DNA of 64,000 nt, taken from contig NZ_JAWDKA010000005.1 of assembly GCF_032714615.1 (NCBI RefSeq), positions 124,001 through 188,000 on the forward strand, in the 5' to 3' direction. The DNA is from Methanorbis furvi. Lineage in GTDB: Archaea; Halobacteriota; Methanomicrobia; Methanomicrobiales; Methanocorpusculaceae. Both the position numbers and the translations under genes were made by a program. Position 1 is the first letter of the stretch, and every line of letters begins with the position of its first letter. A model generated the notes under the pieces. That model searched no databases. It was not told where the DNA came from and saw only the letters and a list, made by a program, of their open reading frames with translations. Shown in pieces: positions 1 to 8,099 of this stretch.

Positions 1-945
1 ATTTTCTCCGACATCACGCGTGGACGCATTTCCTCCAAGATCAGGTGTGACAATCCTCAAGGAAAGGGTCTGTTGGACTGCTTTTTCGATTTTTTCTGCT
101 TCAGTTTTCATTCCAAGATACTCAAGAAGCATTGCAGCACTCCTGACTGCTGCGATGGGGTTTGCGATGTTGCGGCCTGCGATGTCAGGCGCGCTTCCGT
201 GAACCGGTTCAAAGAGTGCATGATTTTCTCCGATGTTTGCACTCGGCAGCATCCCGAGTCCACCGGTCAGATATCCGCACGCATCACTGAGAATATCTCC
301 AAACATGTTTGTCGTTACGATCACATCGTACCGGTCTGGATGAAGCAGCACGTCAAGACACAGGGCATCAATGAACATGGAGCGGACCGGCAGATTTTGT
401 GATTCTGCGACAGTGATGCAGGTGTCCCGGAAGAGAATGTCTGACTTTAGCACATTTGCTTTGTGTCCGATCACCAGTGGTGTATTCTGGTTTCTCTGGA
501 TGTTGAGTGAACATGCTTTTTCTGCAATTCGTCTGCTGCCGGCTTTGGTAATCACCCGAAGCGTGGTTGATTTATCCTCTCCGATTTCTTCAATGCCAGA
601 GTAGAGGCCCTCGGTATTTTCCCGGACAATCACGAGATCAACCGATTCAGATTTGACCGGGCGAATGTTTGCATATAGATCCAGTTCATGGCGTATCTCA
701 AGAAGGACGCTTTTGTACTCAGGGTCGGGAGGAGTAGTGACTGCTCCGAAGAGAACTGCATCCATCTCTTTGAGAGTTGTCATGTTTTCTTTGGAACATG
801 CCGAACCGGTTTTTTTCCACTGATCAAAACCGAGCTCTACCTTGACAAACTCTGCGTTCGGCAAAAAAAATCTGAGAATTTTTTCTGCCTCAGGAATTAC
901 CTCCCGGCCGATGCCGTCTCCTTCAACAATTGCAATCTTCGTCAT
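1..945 (-). CDS. aksF: Homoisocitrate dehydrogenase (isopropylmalate/isocitrate dehydrogenase family), cut by the window edge
   Basis: Beta-decarboxylating NAD(P)-dependent dehydrogenase. In coenzyme B synthesis AksF oxidises homoisocitrate and its longer homologues to the next 2-oxoacid. Reading from 945 downwards it opens MTKIAIVEGDGIGREV, the family N-terminus. Further on it shows VRENTEGLYSG, a conserved Lys/Asp region (GHKANVLK), TTNMFGDILSD and the cofactor-binding stretch FEPVHGSAPDIAGRN. It runs off the left edge after 315 codons (..GGNASTRDVGEN), so only a few C-terminal residues should be missing. ATG at 945 (or 948) follows a GGTG Shine-Dalgarno site inside the end of the upstream gene, with about 23 nt of overlap. 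The family also includes LeuB; the neighbours, especially the small dehydratase subunit, favour AksF. Some methanogens may use one enzyme for both pathways. Confidence 0.88.
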   Translation of the reverse strand, partial: MTKIAIVEGDGIGREVIPEAEKILRFFLPNAEFVKVELGFDQWKKTGSACSKENMTTLKEMDAVLFGAVTTPPDPEYKSVLLEIRHELDLYANIRPVKSESVDLVIVRENTEGLYSGIEEIGEDKSTTLRVITKAGSRRIAEKACSLNIQRNQNTPLVIGHKANVLKSDILFRDTCITVAESQNLPVRSMFIDALCLDVLLHPDRYDVIVTTNMFGDILSDACGYLTGGLGMLPSANIGENHALFEPVHGSAPDIAGRNIANPIAAVRSAAMLLEYLGMKTEAEKIEKAVQQTLSLRIVTPDLGGNASTRDVGEN

Positions 946-1420
946 CATCCTGCACCTTTGTTGAGAGATATTCAGCGAGCCCGCCGGCAAGAAGAATCTC
1001 CTGCATGCGCGTCGAAAGTGGTGCTGCTTTGCAGGAAATATTTTCCGTTGTAATTTCGGCAGTCTCCGAGTTGTATACGACCGGCACTCCGTCCTCGCAG
1101 AAAAAATCTGCTTCAATGATGTGGAGTCCGTAGTTGATGCTGTTCCGGAAAAATATTCTCGCAAATGATTGCGCAATGACTGCGCGTACTCCTGCTTCCT
1201 TGAGAGCCACAACTGCCTGCTCGCGTGAAGAGCCGCAGCCGAAATTTTTTCCTGCAACAAGTACTGCGCCGTTCATTTTTCCGGCGAGACAGGGATCATA
1301 ATCTTCAAAGATATGATCGACCCAGACCGACTTGTCAATCGTTCTCAGATAGCGGCCGGCAATTATCATATCAGTGTCAACATCATCACCGATCACTACC
1401 GCGTGGCCTGAGATGATCAT
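923..1420 (-). CDS. aksE: Methanogen homoaconitase small subunit
   Basis: Small (swivelling) subunit of the aconitase-family hydro-lyase that isomerises homocitrate to homoisocitrate for coenzyme B synthesis; 165 residues, normal for the family. The substrate-loop residues read Y24-L25-R26-T27. From memory of work on the Methanocaldococcus enzyme MJ1271, Arg26 and Thr27 mark homoaconitase and replace the hydrophobic residues of isopropylmalate isomerase, so this points to AksE rather than LeuD. Other family features are the GDDVDTDMIIAGR start and the GCGSSREQA segment. The ATG at 1420 overlaps the stop of the large-subunit gene as ATGA, which indicates translational coupling. A longer open frame reaching 1636 lies inside the upstream gene and is not a better start. 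Confidence 0.92.
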   Translation of the reverse strand: MIISGHAVVIGDDVDTDMIIAGRYLRTIDKSVWVDHIFEDYDPCLAGKMNGAVLVAGKNFGCGSSREQAVVALKEAGVRAVIAQSFARIFFRNSINYGLHIIEADFFCEDGVPVVYNSETAEITTENISCKAAPLSTRMQEILLAGGLAEYLSTKVQDDDEDCNC

Positions 1421-2664
1421 TTCAGTCTCCCTTTTGAGAGTACATCTGGTGATGTTATCTCTCCGGTCAGGGCACTTGCCGCAGCAGTTGACGGAGAGCA
1501 GAGATAATACTCTGCTCCAACACCCATCCGATTTTTGAAGTTGCGGTTCGCTGTTGAGAGACCAAGCTCCCCTTCTCCAAGGACTCCCATGTGAACTCCG
1601 AGGCATGGGCCGCATCCGGGAGGACAGATGACGCACCCGGAATTGACAAGATCCGTGATGATGCCTGACGCGGCTGCTCTGCTGTAGACCTCCTTTGATG
1701 CCGGAACGATCAGTGTTCTGACGGCAACCTGTTTTCCTCTGACGATGTTTGCAAACCTCTGAAGATCTTCATAGCGCCCGTTCGTGCAGGTCCCGACAAG
1801 GATCTGATCAACCTGCGTTCCTGCGTATCTGGTTACCGGAACTGCTGTGTCCACTCTGTTGTTTACTGCAAGAAGCGGCTCGACTCTCTCAAGGTCAAGA
1901 TAGATCTCTTTTTCGTAGTCGCAGTCCTCCGGCTTTTGCAGAGAGATCTTTTTTTCCTCAACTCCGTAGTTTTTCAGATAGGTTTTCGTCAATTGGTCCG
2001 CGTAAAACATTCCGGTTTTTGCTCCGGTTTCAATGGCCATGTTACAGAGCGTGAGTCTTGCATCCATTGGCATTGCCGTTGCTCCTTCACCGATAAACTC
2101 CAGAGATTTATAGGTGGCTCCGTCCATTCCAAGATTTCTGACATACGTCAGTGCGACATCCTTCGCCTCCGCATGACCGCTGAGTTTTCCGTCCAGATGG
2201 ATGCCGATGGATTTCGGTACGCGAAACCATGTCTGACCGGTCGCCCAGATTCCTGCCATGTCGGTAGCGCCAACTCCGGTAGCAAATGCTCCGAGAGCTC
2301 CAAGAGTACAGGAGTGAGAGTCTGCCCCGACAACAATTTCATTCGGGAGACAGATTCCTTCACTCATTATCTGGTGACAGATTCCAGAGCCCACATCATA
2401 GAATGAGAAATTCTCTTCTTTGGAGAAACTCCGCAGACGTCCCTGAAGGTTTGCTGTTGTTGAGTTGTTTGCAGGAGCGATGTGATCATATATTATGGAG
2501 ATCTTTTCCGGACTTTTCACTCCTGCATTTTTTGTTATGAAGTTTTGGTATGCTGCAAGTGTCTGCGTTCCTGTTCCATCATGCGCGTAGGCCCGGTCAA
2601 CTTTTCGGTCCACAAAGGCTCCTTCTTCTGCGCCGAGTATCCTCACCGAAAGTGTTTCCTTCAT
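1417..2664 (-). CDS. aksD: Methanogen homoaconitase large subunit
   Basis: Catalytic [4Fe-4S] subunit of the homoaconitase/isopropylmalate isomerase family, 415 residues, typical of the archaeal two-subunit form. Visible signatures are VGADSHSCTLGALG, with the first cluster Cys, VGTCTNGRYEDL, and CVICPPGCGPCLG, with the last two cluster cysteines. It works with the small subunit encoded immediately downstream. Start and stop both overlap neighbours by 4 nt (ATGA junctions at 2661-2664 and 1417-1420), so the cluster is one transcript. By sequence alone it could be LeuC; the assignment to coenzyme B synthesis rests on the partner's YLRT loop and on the AksA-type synthase upstream. Confidence 0.9.
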   Translation of the reverse strand: MKETLSVRILGAEEGAFVDRKVDRAYAHDGTGTQTLAAYQNFITKNAGVKSPEKISIIYDHIAPANNSTTANLQGRLRSFSKEENFSFYDVGSGICHQIMSEGICLPNEIVVGADSHSCTLGALGAFATGVGATDMAGIWATGQTWFRVPKSIGIHLDGKLSGHAEAKDVALTYVRNLGMDGATYKSLEFIGEGATAMPMDARLTLCNMAIETGAKTGMFYADQLTKTYLKNYGVEEKKISLQKPEDCDYEKEIYLDLERVEPLLAVNNRVDTAVPVTRYAGTQVDQILVGTCTNGRYEDLQRFANIVRGKQVAVRTLIVPASKEVYSRAAASGIITDLVNSGCVICPPGCGPCLGVHMGVLGEGELGLSTANRNFKNRMGVGAEYYLCSPSTAAASALTGEITSPDVLSKGRLK

Positions 2665-3788
2665 GATGCACTGCTCCTCGTTTCCGCAATAATTTCAGAG
2701 AGGTACTCTGTTGTTATGCTCTGCTTTGCCTCTGCGGCCGCTTTGATTTTTTCAAGAATTTCGTCGGTCTGTTCGTTTGAACAGGTGTATCCCAGGGTTG
2801 TGAGGATGTGTTCGAGTCCTTTTCGTCCGGTGTGTTTTCCAAGCATGAGTTTCTGCTTTGCACCAACCATCTCCGGCGGGTAGTACTCATAGGTTTGCGG
2901 GTCTTTGATCAAAGCGGCGATGTGAATTCCGCTTTCATGCACAAATGCATGTTCGCCAACCACGGGTTTTGTTTTGGCAACCACAACTCCTGAGTACTGT
3001 TCCACGAGTTTTGAGAGTCTGGTGAGTTCTGTCAGATCATATTTGTCTGTTCCGTTATGCATCCTCAGTGCTACCAGAACTTCTTCCAGTGAAGCGTTGC
3101 CGCACCGCTCACCAATTCCATTTACGGTTGTGTGCAGCTGGAACGCTCCTGCCTGTGCTGCCGTGAAGGTGTTTGCGCTCGCAAATCCGAGATCATTGTG
3201 GCAGTGCACACACAGGGGATTTTTCAGATCCTTTTTGATTTCTCTGACAACATCATACATCATTACCGGCGTCATGCACCCTACCGTATCCGCAAAACTG
3301 CTGTATGCAGCTCCGCGCTCGGCTCCCTCGCGGTACATCTGTTTGAGAAATCCGATGTCTGTTCTCGATGCATCTTCAGCGGAAAATCTGACGCTCAGGC
3401 CATGATCAACCGCATAATCCAGCATGGACAGTGCTGTATCCAGCATCTCTTCCCGGGTTTTGCGATATTTTACTCTGATATGCAGGTCTGAGGTTGCGAA
3501 AAATATGCTTACGAGATCTACGCCACAGTCGAGTGCTGCGTCGATATCCGGCTGGACGCATCTGGCAAGACAGCATACTCTCGAAGATAGTTCCATATCC
3601 ACGATTGCCTTTATGGTCTTTTTTTCTTCGGTCGAAACACTTGGAAATCCGGCTTCGACTATCTCGACTCCGATGTCTGCAAGACATTGCGCTATATCCT
3701 GTTTTTCTTTGCAGGTGAAGGATACGCCCGGAGTTTGTTCTCCGTCCCGCAGTGTTACGTCACAGATTTCAATAGGGAATGATTTCAT
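2661..3788 (-). CDS. aksA: Homocitrate synthase of coenzyme B synthesis (AksA/NifV type)
   Basis: Condenses acetyl-CoA with 2-oxoglutarate and longer 2-oxodiacids, the chain-elongation step that leads to 2-oxosuberate. The DRE-TIM barrel signature DVTLRDGEQTPGVSFT is at residues 9-24, and the metal/substrate motifs include VHCHNDLGFA and NGIGERCGNASLEEV. At 375 residues it lacks the C-terminal LeuA dimer/allosteric domain of true isopropylmalate synthases (about 500 residues). That agrees with AksA or NifV. It overlaps the ThDP-enzyme gene upstream by 20 nt and the large homoaconitase subunit downstream by 4 nt. Citramalate synthase is an alternative member of the family, less likely in this operon. 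Confidence 0.9.
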   Translation of the reverse strand: MKSFPIEICDVTLRDGEQTPGVSFTCKEKQDIAQCLADIGVEIVEAGFPSVSTEEKKTIKAIVDMELSSRVCCLARCVQPDIDAALDCGVDLVSIFFATSDLHIRVKYRKTREEMLDTALSMLDYAVDHGLSVRFSAEDASRTDIGFLKQMYREGAERGAAYSSFADTVGCMTPVMMYDVVREIKKDLKNPLCVHCHNDLGFASANTFTAAQAGAFQLHTTVNGIGERCGNASLEEVLVALRMHNGTDKYDLTELTRLSKLVEQYSGVVVAKTKPVVGEHAFVHESGIHIAALIKDPQTYEYYPPEMVGAKQKLMLGKHTGRKGLEHILTTLGYTCSNEQTDEILEKIKAAAEAKQSITTEYLSEIIAETRSSAS

Positions 3789-4881
3789 GATGTTCCTCTT
3801 TTGGGCATGTTCCTGATACGATGAGTATTTTCAGTCCGTTTTGTTCTGATTTCAGTTCTTTTTCAAGTTCTTCGATCTCTTCTGCAGAAATTGTTCTCGG
3901 ATGAAAGCAGGAGAGATACCTGGTAATGTCCGGACATTTCTGACCGCCGGTCATGGCGAGTGTTCTGTTTTGTAAGATAATGCAGAGCAGTGGATGTCCT
4001 TTTTCTGCAATGTCAATGAGGGCGTTGAGTCCTGAGTGCAGTATCGCATAATCTCCGCTGAGAGCCACTCCTGTACTTTTTGCGGCTACTGCCGGTGATG
4101 ATCCAAGGCCGTAGTTTGCAAGGGAGAGTTCATAGGGTGGTTTTTTTGCGAGCAGTGAACATCCGGTGTCGGCAATTATTTTTCGATTGTTTTCTTTCAG
4201 GAGAGAGAGGAGCGGTTTGTACGGACAGTGTCTGCAGAATGTTGTTATGCTCCCTGCACTCTGGTATGTCTCGGGAATTTTTTTCTGATAATTTTTTTCT
4301 CCTCTCATTTCTGCGGTGAGATTCTCCGCATGTTCGCACATTCCTTTTGTTGTCAGATCTTTTGGGAACTCTTTTTTCGGAGACTGCCGGTGCTGTGGTG
4401 GTGTTCGTCGCTCGGTTTTTTTTGAAAGAGTTGTGGATGTAATTCGTATTACTGCAACCCGCGAGTAGGTCTCTGATGTCTGCATGGCAACCTCGACGAT
4501 GTTGTGGAGTTCATCTGCGTCCGGCTCGAAGACCGGCACGTCTGCGAGGTTTCCAAAGTGGCAGGAGTTTTGTCTGGTCTGCGAGGCGGAGAGTTCGACA
4601 TCGTCTCCTGCAATAATTACCACTCCTGCATGTACTCCCTGCACTGTGGCTGTTGCCAGTGAGTCTGAGAGTGTGTTCATGCCGACGTTTTTTACGATTA
4701 CTATGCTTCGTCTGCCGGAGAGCGAGTCGCCAAGGGCATACTCCAGTGCAATTTTTTCATTGATGGTGTACTCTGCATCGGACAATTCGGCAAGTTCGGT
4801 TATTGGATATCCCGGAACCGCATAGCAGGTGTCGGCTGCCTGCTGAACTGCTGATGAAAGTACCTCTAAACTTTTTGCCAT
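3769..4881 (-). CDS. ThDP-dependent IorA-like enzyme; candidate 2-oxosuberate decarboxylase of coenzyme B synthesis
   Basis: First gene of the aks operon, 370 residues. The N-terminal part (about 1-170) resembles the pyrimidine-binding domain of indolepyruvate:ferredoxin oxidoreductase alpha (IorA): VPGYPITELAEL, then NEKIALEYALG, where the Glu is the expected ThDP-activating residue. A low-complexity linker with many Lys/Arg follows. The C-terminal part (about 205-360) resembles the IorA pyrophosphate-binding domain: CRHCPYK, ADTGCSLL, ALSGDYAILHSG and LQNRTLAMTGGQ. IorA normally continues for another 200 or so residues and ends in a ferredoxin domain with two clusters. That part is absent, and no IorB gene is adjacent. 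Loss of the electron-transfer module fits a non-oxidative 2-oxoacid decarboxylase. Coenzyme B synthesis needs one to convert 2-oxosuberate to 7-oxoheptanoate. The fold is clear; the reaction is inferred from context. Confidence 0.72.
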   Translation of the reverse strand: MAKSLEVLSSAVQQAADTCYAVPGYPITELAELSDAEYTINEKIALEYALGDSLSGRRSIVIVKNVGMNTLSDSLATATVQGVHAGVVIIAGDDVELSASQTRQNSCHFGNLADVPVFEPDADELHNIVEVAMQTSETYSRVAVIRITSTTLSKKTERRTPPQHRQSPKKEFPKDLTTKGMCEHAENLTAEMRGEKNYQKKIPETYQSAGSITTFCRHCPYKPLLSLLKENNRKIIADTGCSLLAKKPPYELSLANYGLGSSPAVAAKSTGVALSGDYAILHSGLNALIDIAEKGHPLLCIILQNRTLAMTGGQKCPDITRYLSCFHPRTISAEEIEELEKELKSEQNGLKILIVSGTCPKEEHHEIIPY

Positions 4882-4936
4882 GTTTTTTCCCGATTTTTTT
4901 CTGTGGCTGACAACGTTCTCGTTGCAAACGATTTTT

Positions 4937-4986
4937 CTGTTAACGATTTTTTCGTTAACGTAATTTGGACGTTACCATATATCTTT
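4937..4986 (-). promoter_or_regulatory. TATA-like box and palindromic operator of the aks operon
   Basis: A perfect inverted repeat GTTAACG-N7-CGTTAAC lies at 4939-4945 and 4953-4959. Related half-sites lie on both sides (TTGCAAACG near 4923-4930, GACGTTACC near 4968-4976). On the minus strand an AAGATATATGG box sits at about 4974-4985, roughly 95 nt before the first start codon. A transcript starting 25 nt after the box would begin inside the repeat, which is the usual position of an archaeal repressor operator. It is not the GGAA-N6-TTCC operator of NrpR. The regulator is not identified. Confidence 0.5.
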
Positions 4987-5138
4987 TTTTCGACGATCAA
5001 TAGGATGCCATCCTGTGAAAAATGCTGATTATTCTAAAAAAATCTTAAAATCATAAACTAATTACTTCTCTCGTGTTTTCGTTTCGCAGCGATGTTTTTT
5101 CGCGGGAGGCAGACTACAAACTCGAAATCAACGGGAAA

Positions 5139-5148
5139 TTATTATAAT
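5139..5148 (+). promoter_or_regulatory. TATA box for a probably leaderless cobS transcript
   Basis: TTATTATAAT is centred about 31 nt before the cobS ATG. Archaeal initiation about 25 nt after the box centre would give a leader of only a few bases, and no Shine-Dalgarno site is visible before the ATG. Confidence 0.45.
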
Positions 5149-5174
5149 CGTTTCAGACTCCAAGAATAATAGAT

Positions 5175-5906
5175 ATGAAGTCGGTTCGTGCCTTGCTGCA
5201 GTTTACTACGATCCTTCCTCTGGGAACCCCCGCGGACTTTGATCAGTTCGCGCGTCGGAGTTGGCTGTACCCGGTTGCAGGTTACGTGACCGGCGCGATT
5301 TCTGCACTGCCGGGAATTCTTGCCTGGTACTTCGGGTACTCCAACTCCCTCGTGGTTGCCGCACTCACCCTCGCTCTTGTTCTCTTCATTACCGGTGCGA
5401 ACCATTTTGACGGACTGCTGGATCTTGGTGACGGACTTATGGCGCATGGGAGCCGTGAGAAACGAGTTGCCGCAATGACCGATCGAAATGTTGGCGCGGG
5501 CGCGCTCGCGCTTGGCATGATCATTCTTCTCATCACCTTCTCAGGCCTCGCCTCCCTCCCTCCTCTTGCAATTGCGGCGGCAGTTCTCTCTGGGGAAGTG
5601 TTCGGCAAAATGGTGATGGGTCTTTTCTCCGCACTTGGAAAACCGTTTCATGAAGGAATCCAGAGTTACATCTACGGACTCTCCAAACGAAGGTTTGCAG
5701 TCTACACCTGCATTCTTGCACTTCCGCTACTTCTGCTTCCGGAAAAAATGGTGGTTGCCGCAGGATTTGTCGCGGCGTTTTTCGTGTTTGTCGTTCTCTG
5801 GTACGTTGCGCGCAGATGTTTCGGCGGCGTGAACGGAGATGTCACGGGTGCCGGCAATGAAATTGCCCGCGCCGCAGTTGTACTCATGTTTGCTTTTTGT
5901 ATCTGA
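5175..5906 (+). CDS. cobS: Adenosylcobinamide-GDP ribazoletransferase (cobalamin synthase)
   Basis: Integral membrane enzyme that joins adenosylcobinamide-GDP to alpha-ribazole in the last assembly steps of the corrinoid cofactor, which methanogens need for methyl transfer. At 243 residues it matches CobS length. It carries the metal-binding motif HFDGLLDLGDGLMA (about 77-90), NVGAGALALG, and the C-terminal GGVNGDVTGAGNEI. At least five hydrophobic segments are visible. It is a single gene divergent from the aks operon, and no other cob gene is adjacent. Confidence 0.95.
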   Translation: MKSVRALLQFTTILPLGTPADFDQFARRSWLYPVAGYVTGAISALPGILAWYFGYSNSLVVAALTLALVLFITGANHFDGLLDLGDGLMAHGSREKRVAAMTDRNVGAGALALGMIILLITFSGLASLPPLAIAAAVLSGEVFGKMVMGLFSALGKPFHEGIQSYIYGLSKRRFAVYTCILALPLLLLPEKMVVAAGFVAAFFVFVVLWYVARRCFGGVNGDVTGAGNEIARAAVVLMFAFCI

Positions 5907-5907
5907 A

Positions 5908-6216
5908 TCAGCGTCTGCGCGAAAGCGTGGCAAAACCGGTACCGGCATCGTCTGCGCACTCAATATCAGTCGAGCTTTTGTCTTCGATAACTGTATTGAA
6001 CATCATCATTCCTTCCATCAGATGCTGATCCATGGGAAGGCCGCCTTTTGATCCGCGAAGCGACTGGGCGTACGGATTTGGCGTCACCCGTCGGTTTACC
6101 CGGATGCCCGCGCAGTGCGCGCAGAACACGCAGGTGCTGTGAACTGATACTTCCTTTCCCTGGCATACAACGGTAGCTTTTCCGTTTTCTTTTTTATTCA
6201 GGGGTAATGTCTTCAT
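5908..6216 (-). CDS. Small cysteine-containing protein of unknown function
   Basis: 102 residues, convergent with cobS and separated from its stop by one base. No family is recognised. The central CVFCAHC (residues about 29-35), with Cys19 and a later Cys87, could bind zinc or an iron-sulfur cluster. The N-terminus is Lys-rich and the C-terminus ends in ArgArgArg. Codon use resembles the neighbours and the frame fills the space between cobS and the EF-1alpha promoter, so it is probably a real gene, though the gap could also hold a shadow frame. Confidence 0.5.
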   Translation of the reverse strand: MKTLPLNKKENGKATVVCQGKEVSVHSTCVFCAHCAGIRVNRRVTPNPYAQSLRGSKGGLPMDQHLMEGMMMFNTVIEDKSSTDIECADDAGTGFATLSRRR

Positions 6217-6462
6217 AACTCAAAATACTGCCTCAAATCCCTATTAGTCTATCGATTCCATTGGCCTTATTCAAAATTCATTTATTCATCCCCTCTCATC
6301 AGTATTGATCGCATTTCAGCCTACGACTCAGGACTCAAAATGCCATGCCCTGATTCATAGATTATTTTATATGGTTCCACATCGAATCTGTTATACTCGT
6401 ATTGAGACAGATACATGCGCTATGCAGTATCTATCAATGAGTCAAAGTGGAGATAAATTACT

Positions 6463-7740
6463 ATGGCAGCAGAAAAGCCCCACATGAACCTTGCCGTTAT
6501 CGGTCACATTGACCACGGTAAGTCCACCACTGTCGGTCGCATTCTTTTCGAGAGCGGCGTCGTACAGCAGCACGTACTTGATGGATACAAGAAGGAAGCA
6601 GAATCCAAGGGTAAGGGAACCTTCGAGTTCGCCTGGGTAATGGACTCCCTCAAGGAAGAGCGTGAGAGAGGTATCACCATTGATATCGCCCACAAGAAAT
6701 TCGAGACTCCGAAGTACTCTTTTACCGTTGTAGACTGTCCGGGTCACCGTGACTTCGTCAAGAACATGATCACCGGTGCATCCCAGGCCGACGCAGCAAT
6801 CATCGTTGTGTCCGGAACTGAAGGCCCGATGGACCAGACCAAGGAACACGTTTTCCTGTCCAAGACTCTTGGTATCAACCAGATCATTGTTGCAATCAAC
6901 AAGATGGACGCTGTCAACTACTCTGAAGAGAAGTACAACGATGCAAAGGACAAGATGTCCAAGCTCATCGCCTCTGTTGGTTTCAAACCGGCCGAGACTC
7001 CGTTCATCCCAATCAGCGCATTCGTTGGCGACAACATCAAGACCGCATCCGCCAACACCCCGTGGTACAAGGGTAAGACCCTTATGGCAGCACTTGATGA
7101 CTTCAAGCAGCCCGACATGCCGACCGACAAGCCGCTCAGACTCCCGATTCAGGATGTGTACACCATCTCCGGTATCGGAACTGTTCCAGTCGGACGTATC
7201 GAGACCGGTGTCTTAAAGAAAGGAATGAAAGTTTCCTTCATGCCGGCAAACGTCGAGGGAGAAGTTAAGTCCATTGAGATGCACCACGAAGAAATCCCGC
7301 AGGCAATGCCCGGAGACAACGTTGGTTTCAACGTCCGCGGTATCGCAAAGAACGATGTCCGCCGTGGCGATGTCTGTGGTCCGATCGAGAACCCGCCGAC
7401 TGTTGCAGAAGAGTTCCAGGCACAGGTCGTCGTGCTCCAGCACCCGTCCGTCCTCTCTGTTGGATACACTCCGGTCTTCCACTGCCACACCTCCCAGACT
7501 GCATGTATGTTCATCTCCCTTGACAAGAAACTCGACCCGCGCACTGGTCAGGTCAAGGAAGAGAACCCGGCATTCCTGAAGGCTGGCGACGCAGCAATCT
7601 GTACCATCCAGCCGACCCGCCCGCTCGTTATCGAGAAAGCAAAGGAACTCCCGCAGCTCGGACGCTTTGCAGTCCGTGATATGGGTATGACCGTTGCAGC
7701 AGGTCTCGTTCTGAACGTTAAACCAAAGCAGATGAGATAA
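6463..7740 (+). CDS. tuf: Translation elongation factor 1-alpha (aEF-1A)
   Basis: GTPase that delivers aminoacyl-tRNA to the ribosome; 425 residues, archaeal type. G1 is GHIDHGKS (14-21), the switch region holds RERGITID, G3 is DCPGH, G4 is NKMD, and G5 lies near PISAF. Beta-barrel domains II and III follow ([12 protein letters not shown], ..[11 protein letters not shown]). A GTGGAG element about 10 nt before the ATG is the likely ribosome site. TTTTATATGG at about 6365-6374 is the best TATA candidate and would give a leader of about 70 nt. S10 follows 35 nt downstream, the usual archaeal pairing. Upstream str-operon genes (fusA, rps7, rps12) are not here. Codon use is highly biased, as expected for a very highly expressed gene. 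Confidence 0.98.
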   Translation: MAAEKPHMNLAVIGHIDHGKSTTVGRILFESGVVQQHVLDGYKKEAESKGKGTFEFAWVMDSLKEERERGITIDIAHKKFETPKYSFTVVDCPGHRDFVKNMITGASQADAAIIVVSGTEGPMDQTKEHVFLSKTLGINQIIVAINKMDAVNYSEEKYNDAKDKMSKLIASVGFKPAETPFIPISAFVGDNIKTASANTPWYKGKTLMAALDDFKQPDMPTDKPLRLPIQDVYTISGIGTVPVGRIETGVLKKGMKVSFMPANVEGEVKSIEMHHEEIPQAMPGDNVGFNVRGIAKNDVRRGDVCGPIENPPTVAEEFQAQVVVLQHPSVLSVGYTPVFHCHTSQTACMFISLDKKLDPRTGQVKEENPAFLKAGDAAICTIQPTRPLVIEKAKELPQLGRFAVRDMGMTVAAGLVLNVKPKQMR

Positions 7741-7775
7741 TTCATCTATCACGATATTTTTTGTGGTGATTGATT

Positions 7776-8084
7776 ATGCAGAAAGCCAGAATACGCCTTA
7801 CAGGGACGGATTATGAAAAAGTGGAAACGGTTTGTACCCGTATCCGAGAGATTGCAGAGCGTACCGGTGTAAATCTGGCAGGACCCATCCCGTTGCCGAC
7901 CAAGCGGCTTATCGTGCCGATCCGGAAGAGTCCGGATGGAGAAGGTACCGCGACATGGGATCGCTGGCAGATGCGCGTTCACAAACGCCTCATCGACCTT
8001 GACGCAGATGAGCGTGCGCTCAGACAGCTGATGCGTATCCAGGTTCCAAAGGATATCAGCATCGAGATTGTTCTGGAGAACTAA
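7776..8084 (+). CDS. rpsJ: 30S ribosomal protein S10
   Basis: Small-subunit ribosomal protein uS10, 102 residues from the ATG at 7776. Typical sequence includes [15 protein letters not shown], the loop GPIPLPTKR and [11 protein letters not shown]. The TTG two codons earlier is less likely, because GGTGAT at 7765-7770 is a Shine-Dalgarno site correctly spaced for the ATG. Cotranscription with EF-1alpha is expected from the short gap. Confidence 0.97.
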   Translation: MQKARIRLTGTDYEKVETVCTRIREIAERTGVNLAGPIPLPTKRLIVPIRKSPDGEGTATWDRWQMRVHKRLIDLDADERALRQLMRIQVPKDISIEIVLEN

Positions 8085-8099
8085 AGGAGGTGAGGGCTT

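Noticed and set aside
1420-1636. Longer aksE start inside aksD
   Set aside because: The added 72 residues are Arg/Ser/Cys-rich with no homology and overlap aksD by 220 nt; the ATGA junction gives a normal N-terminus.
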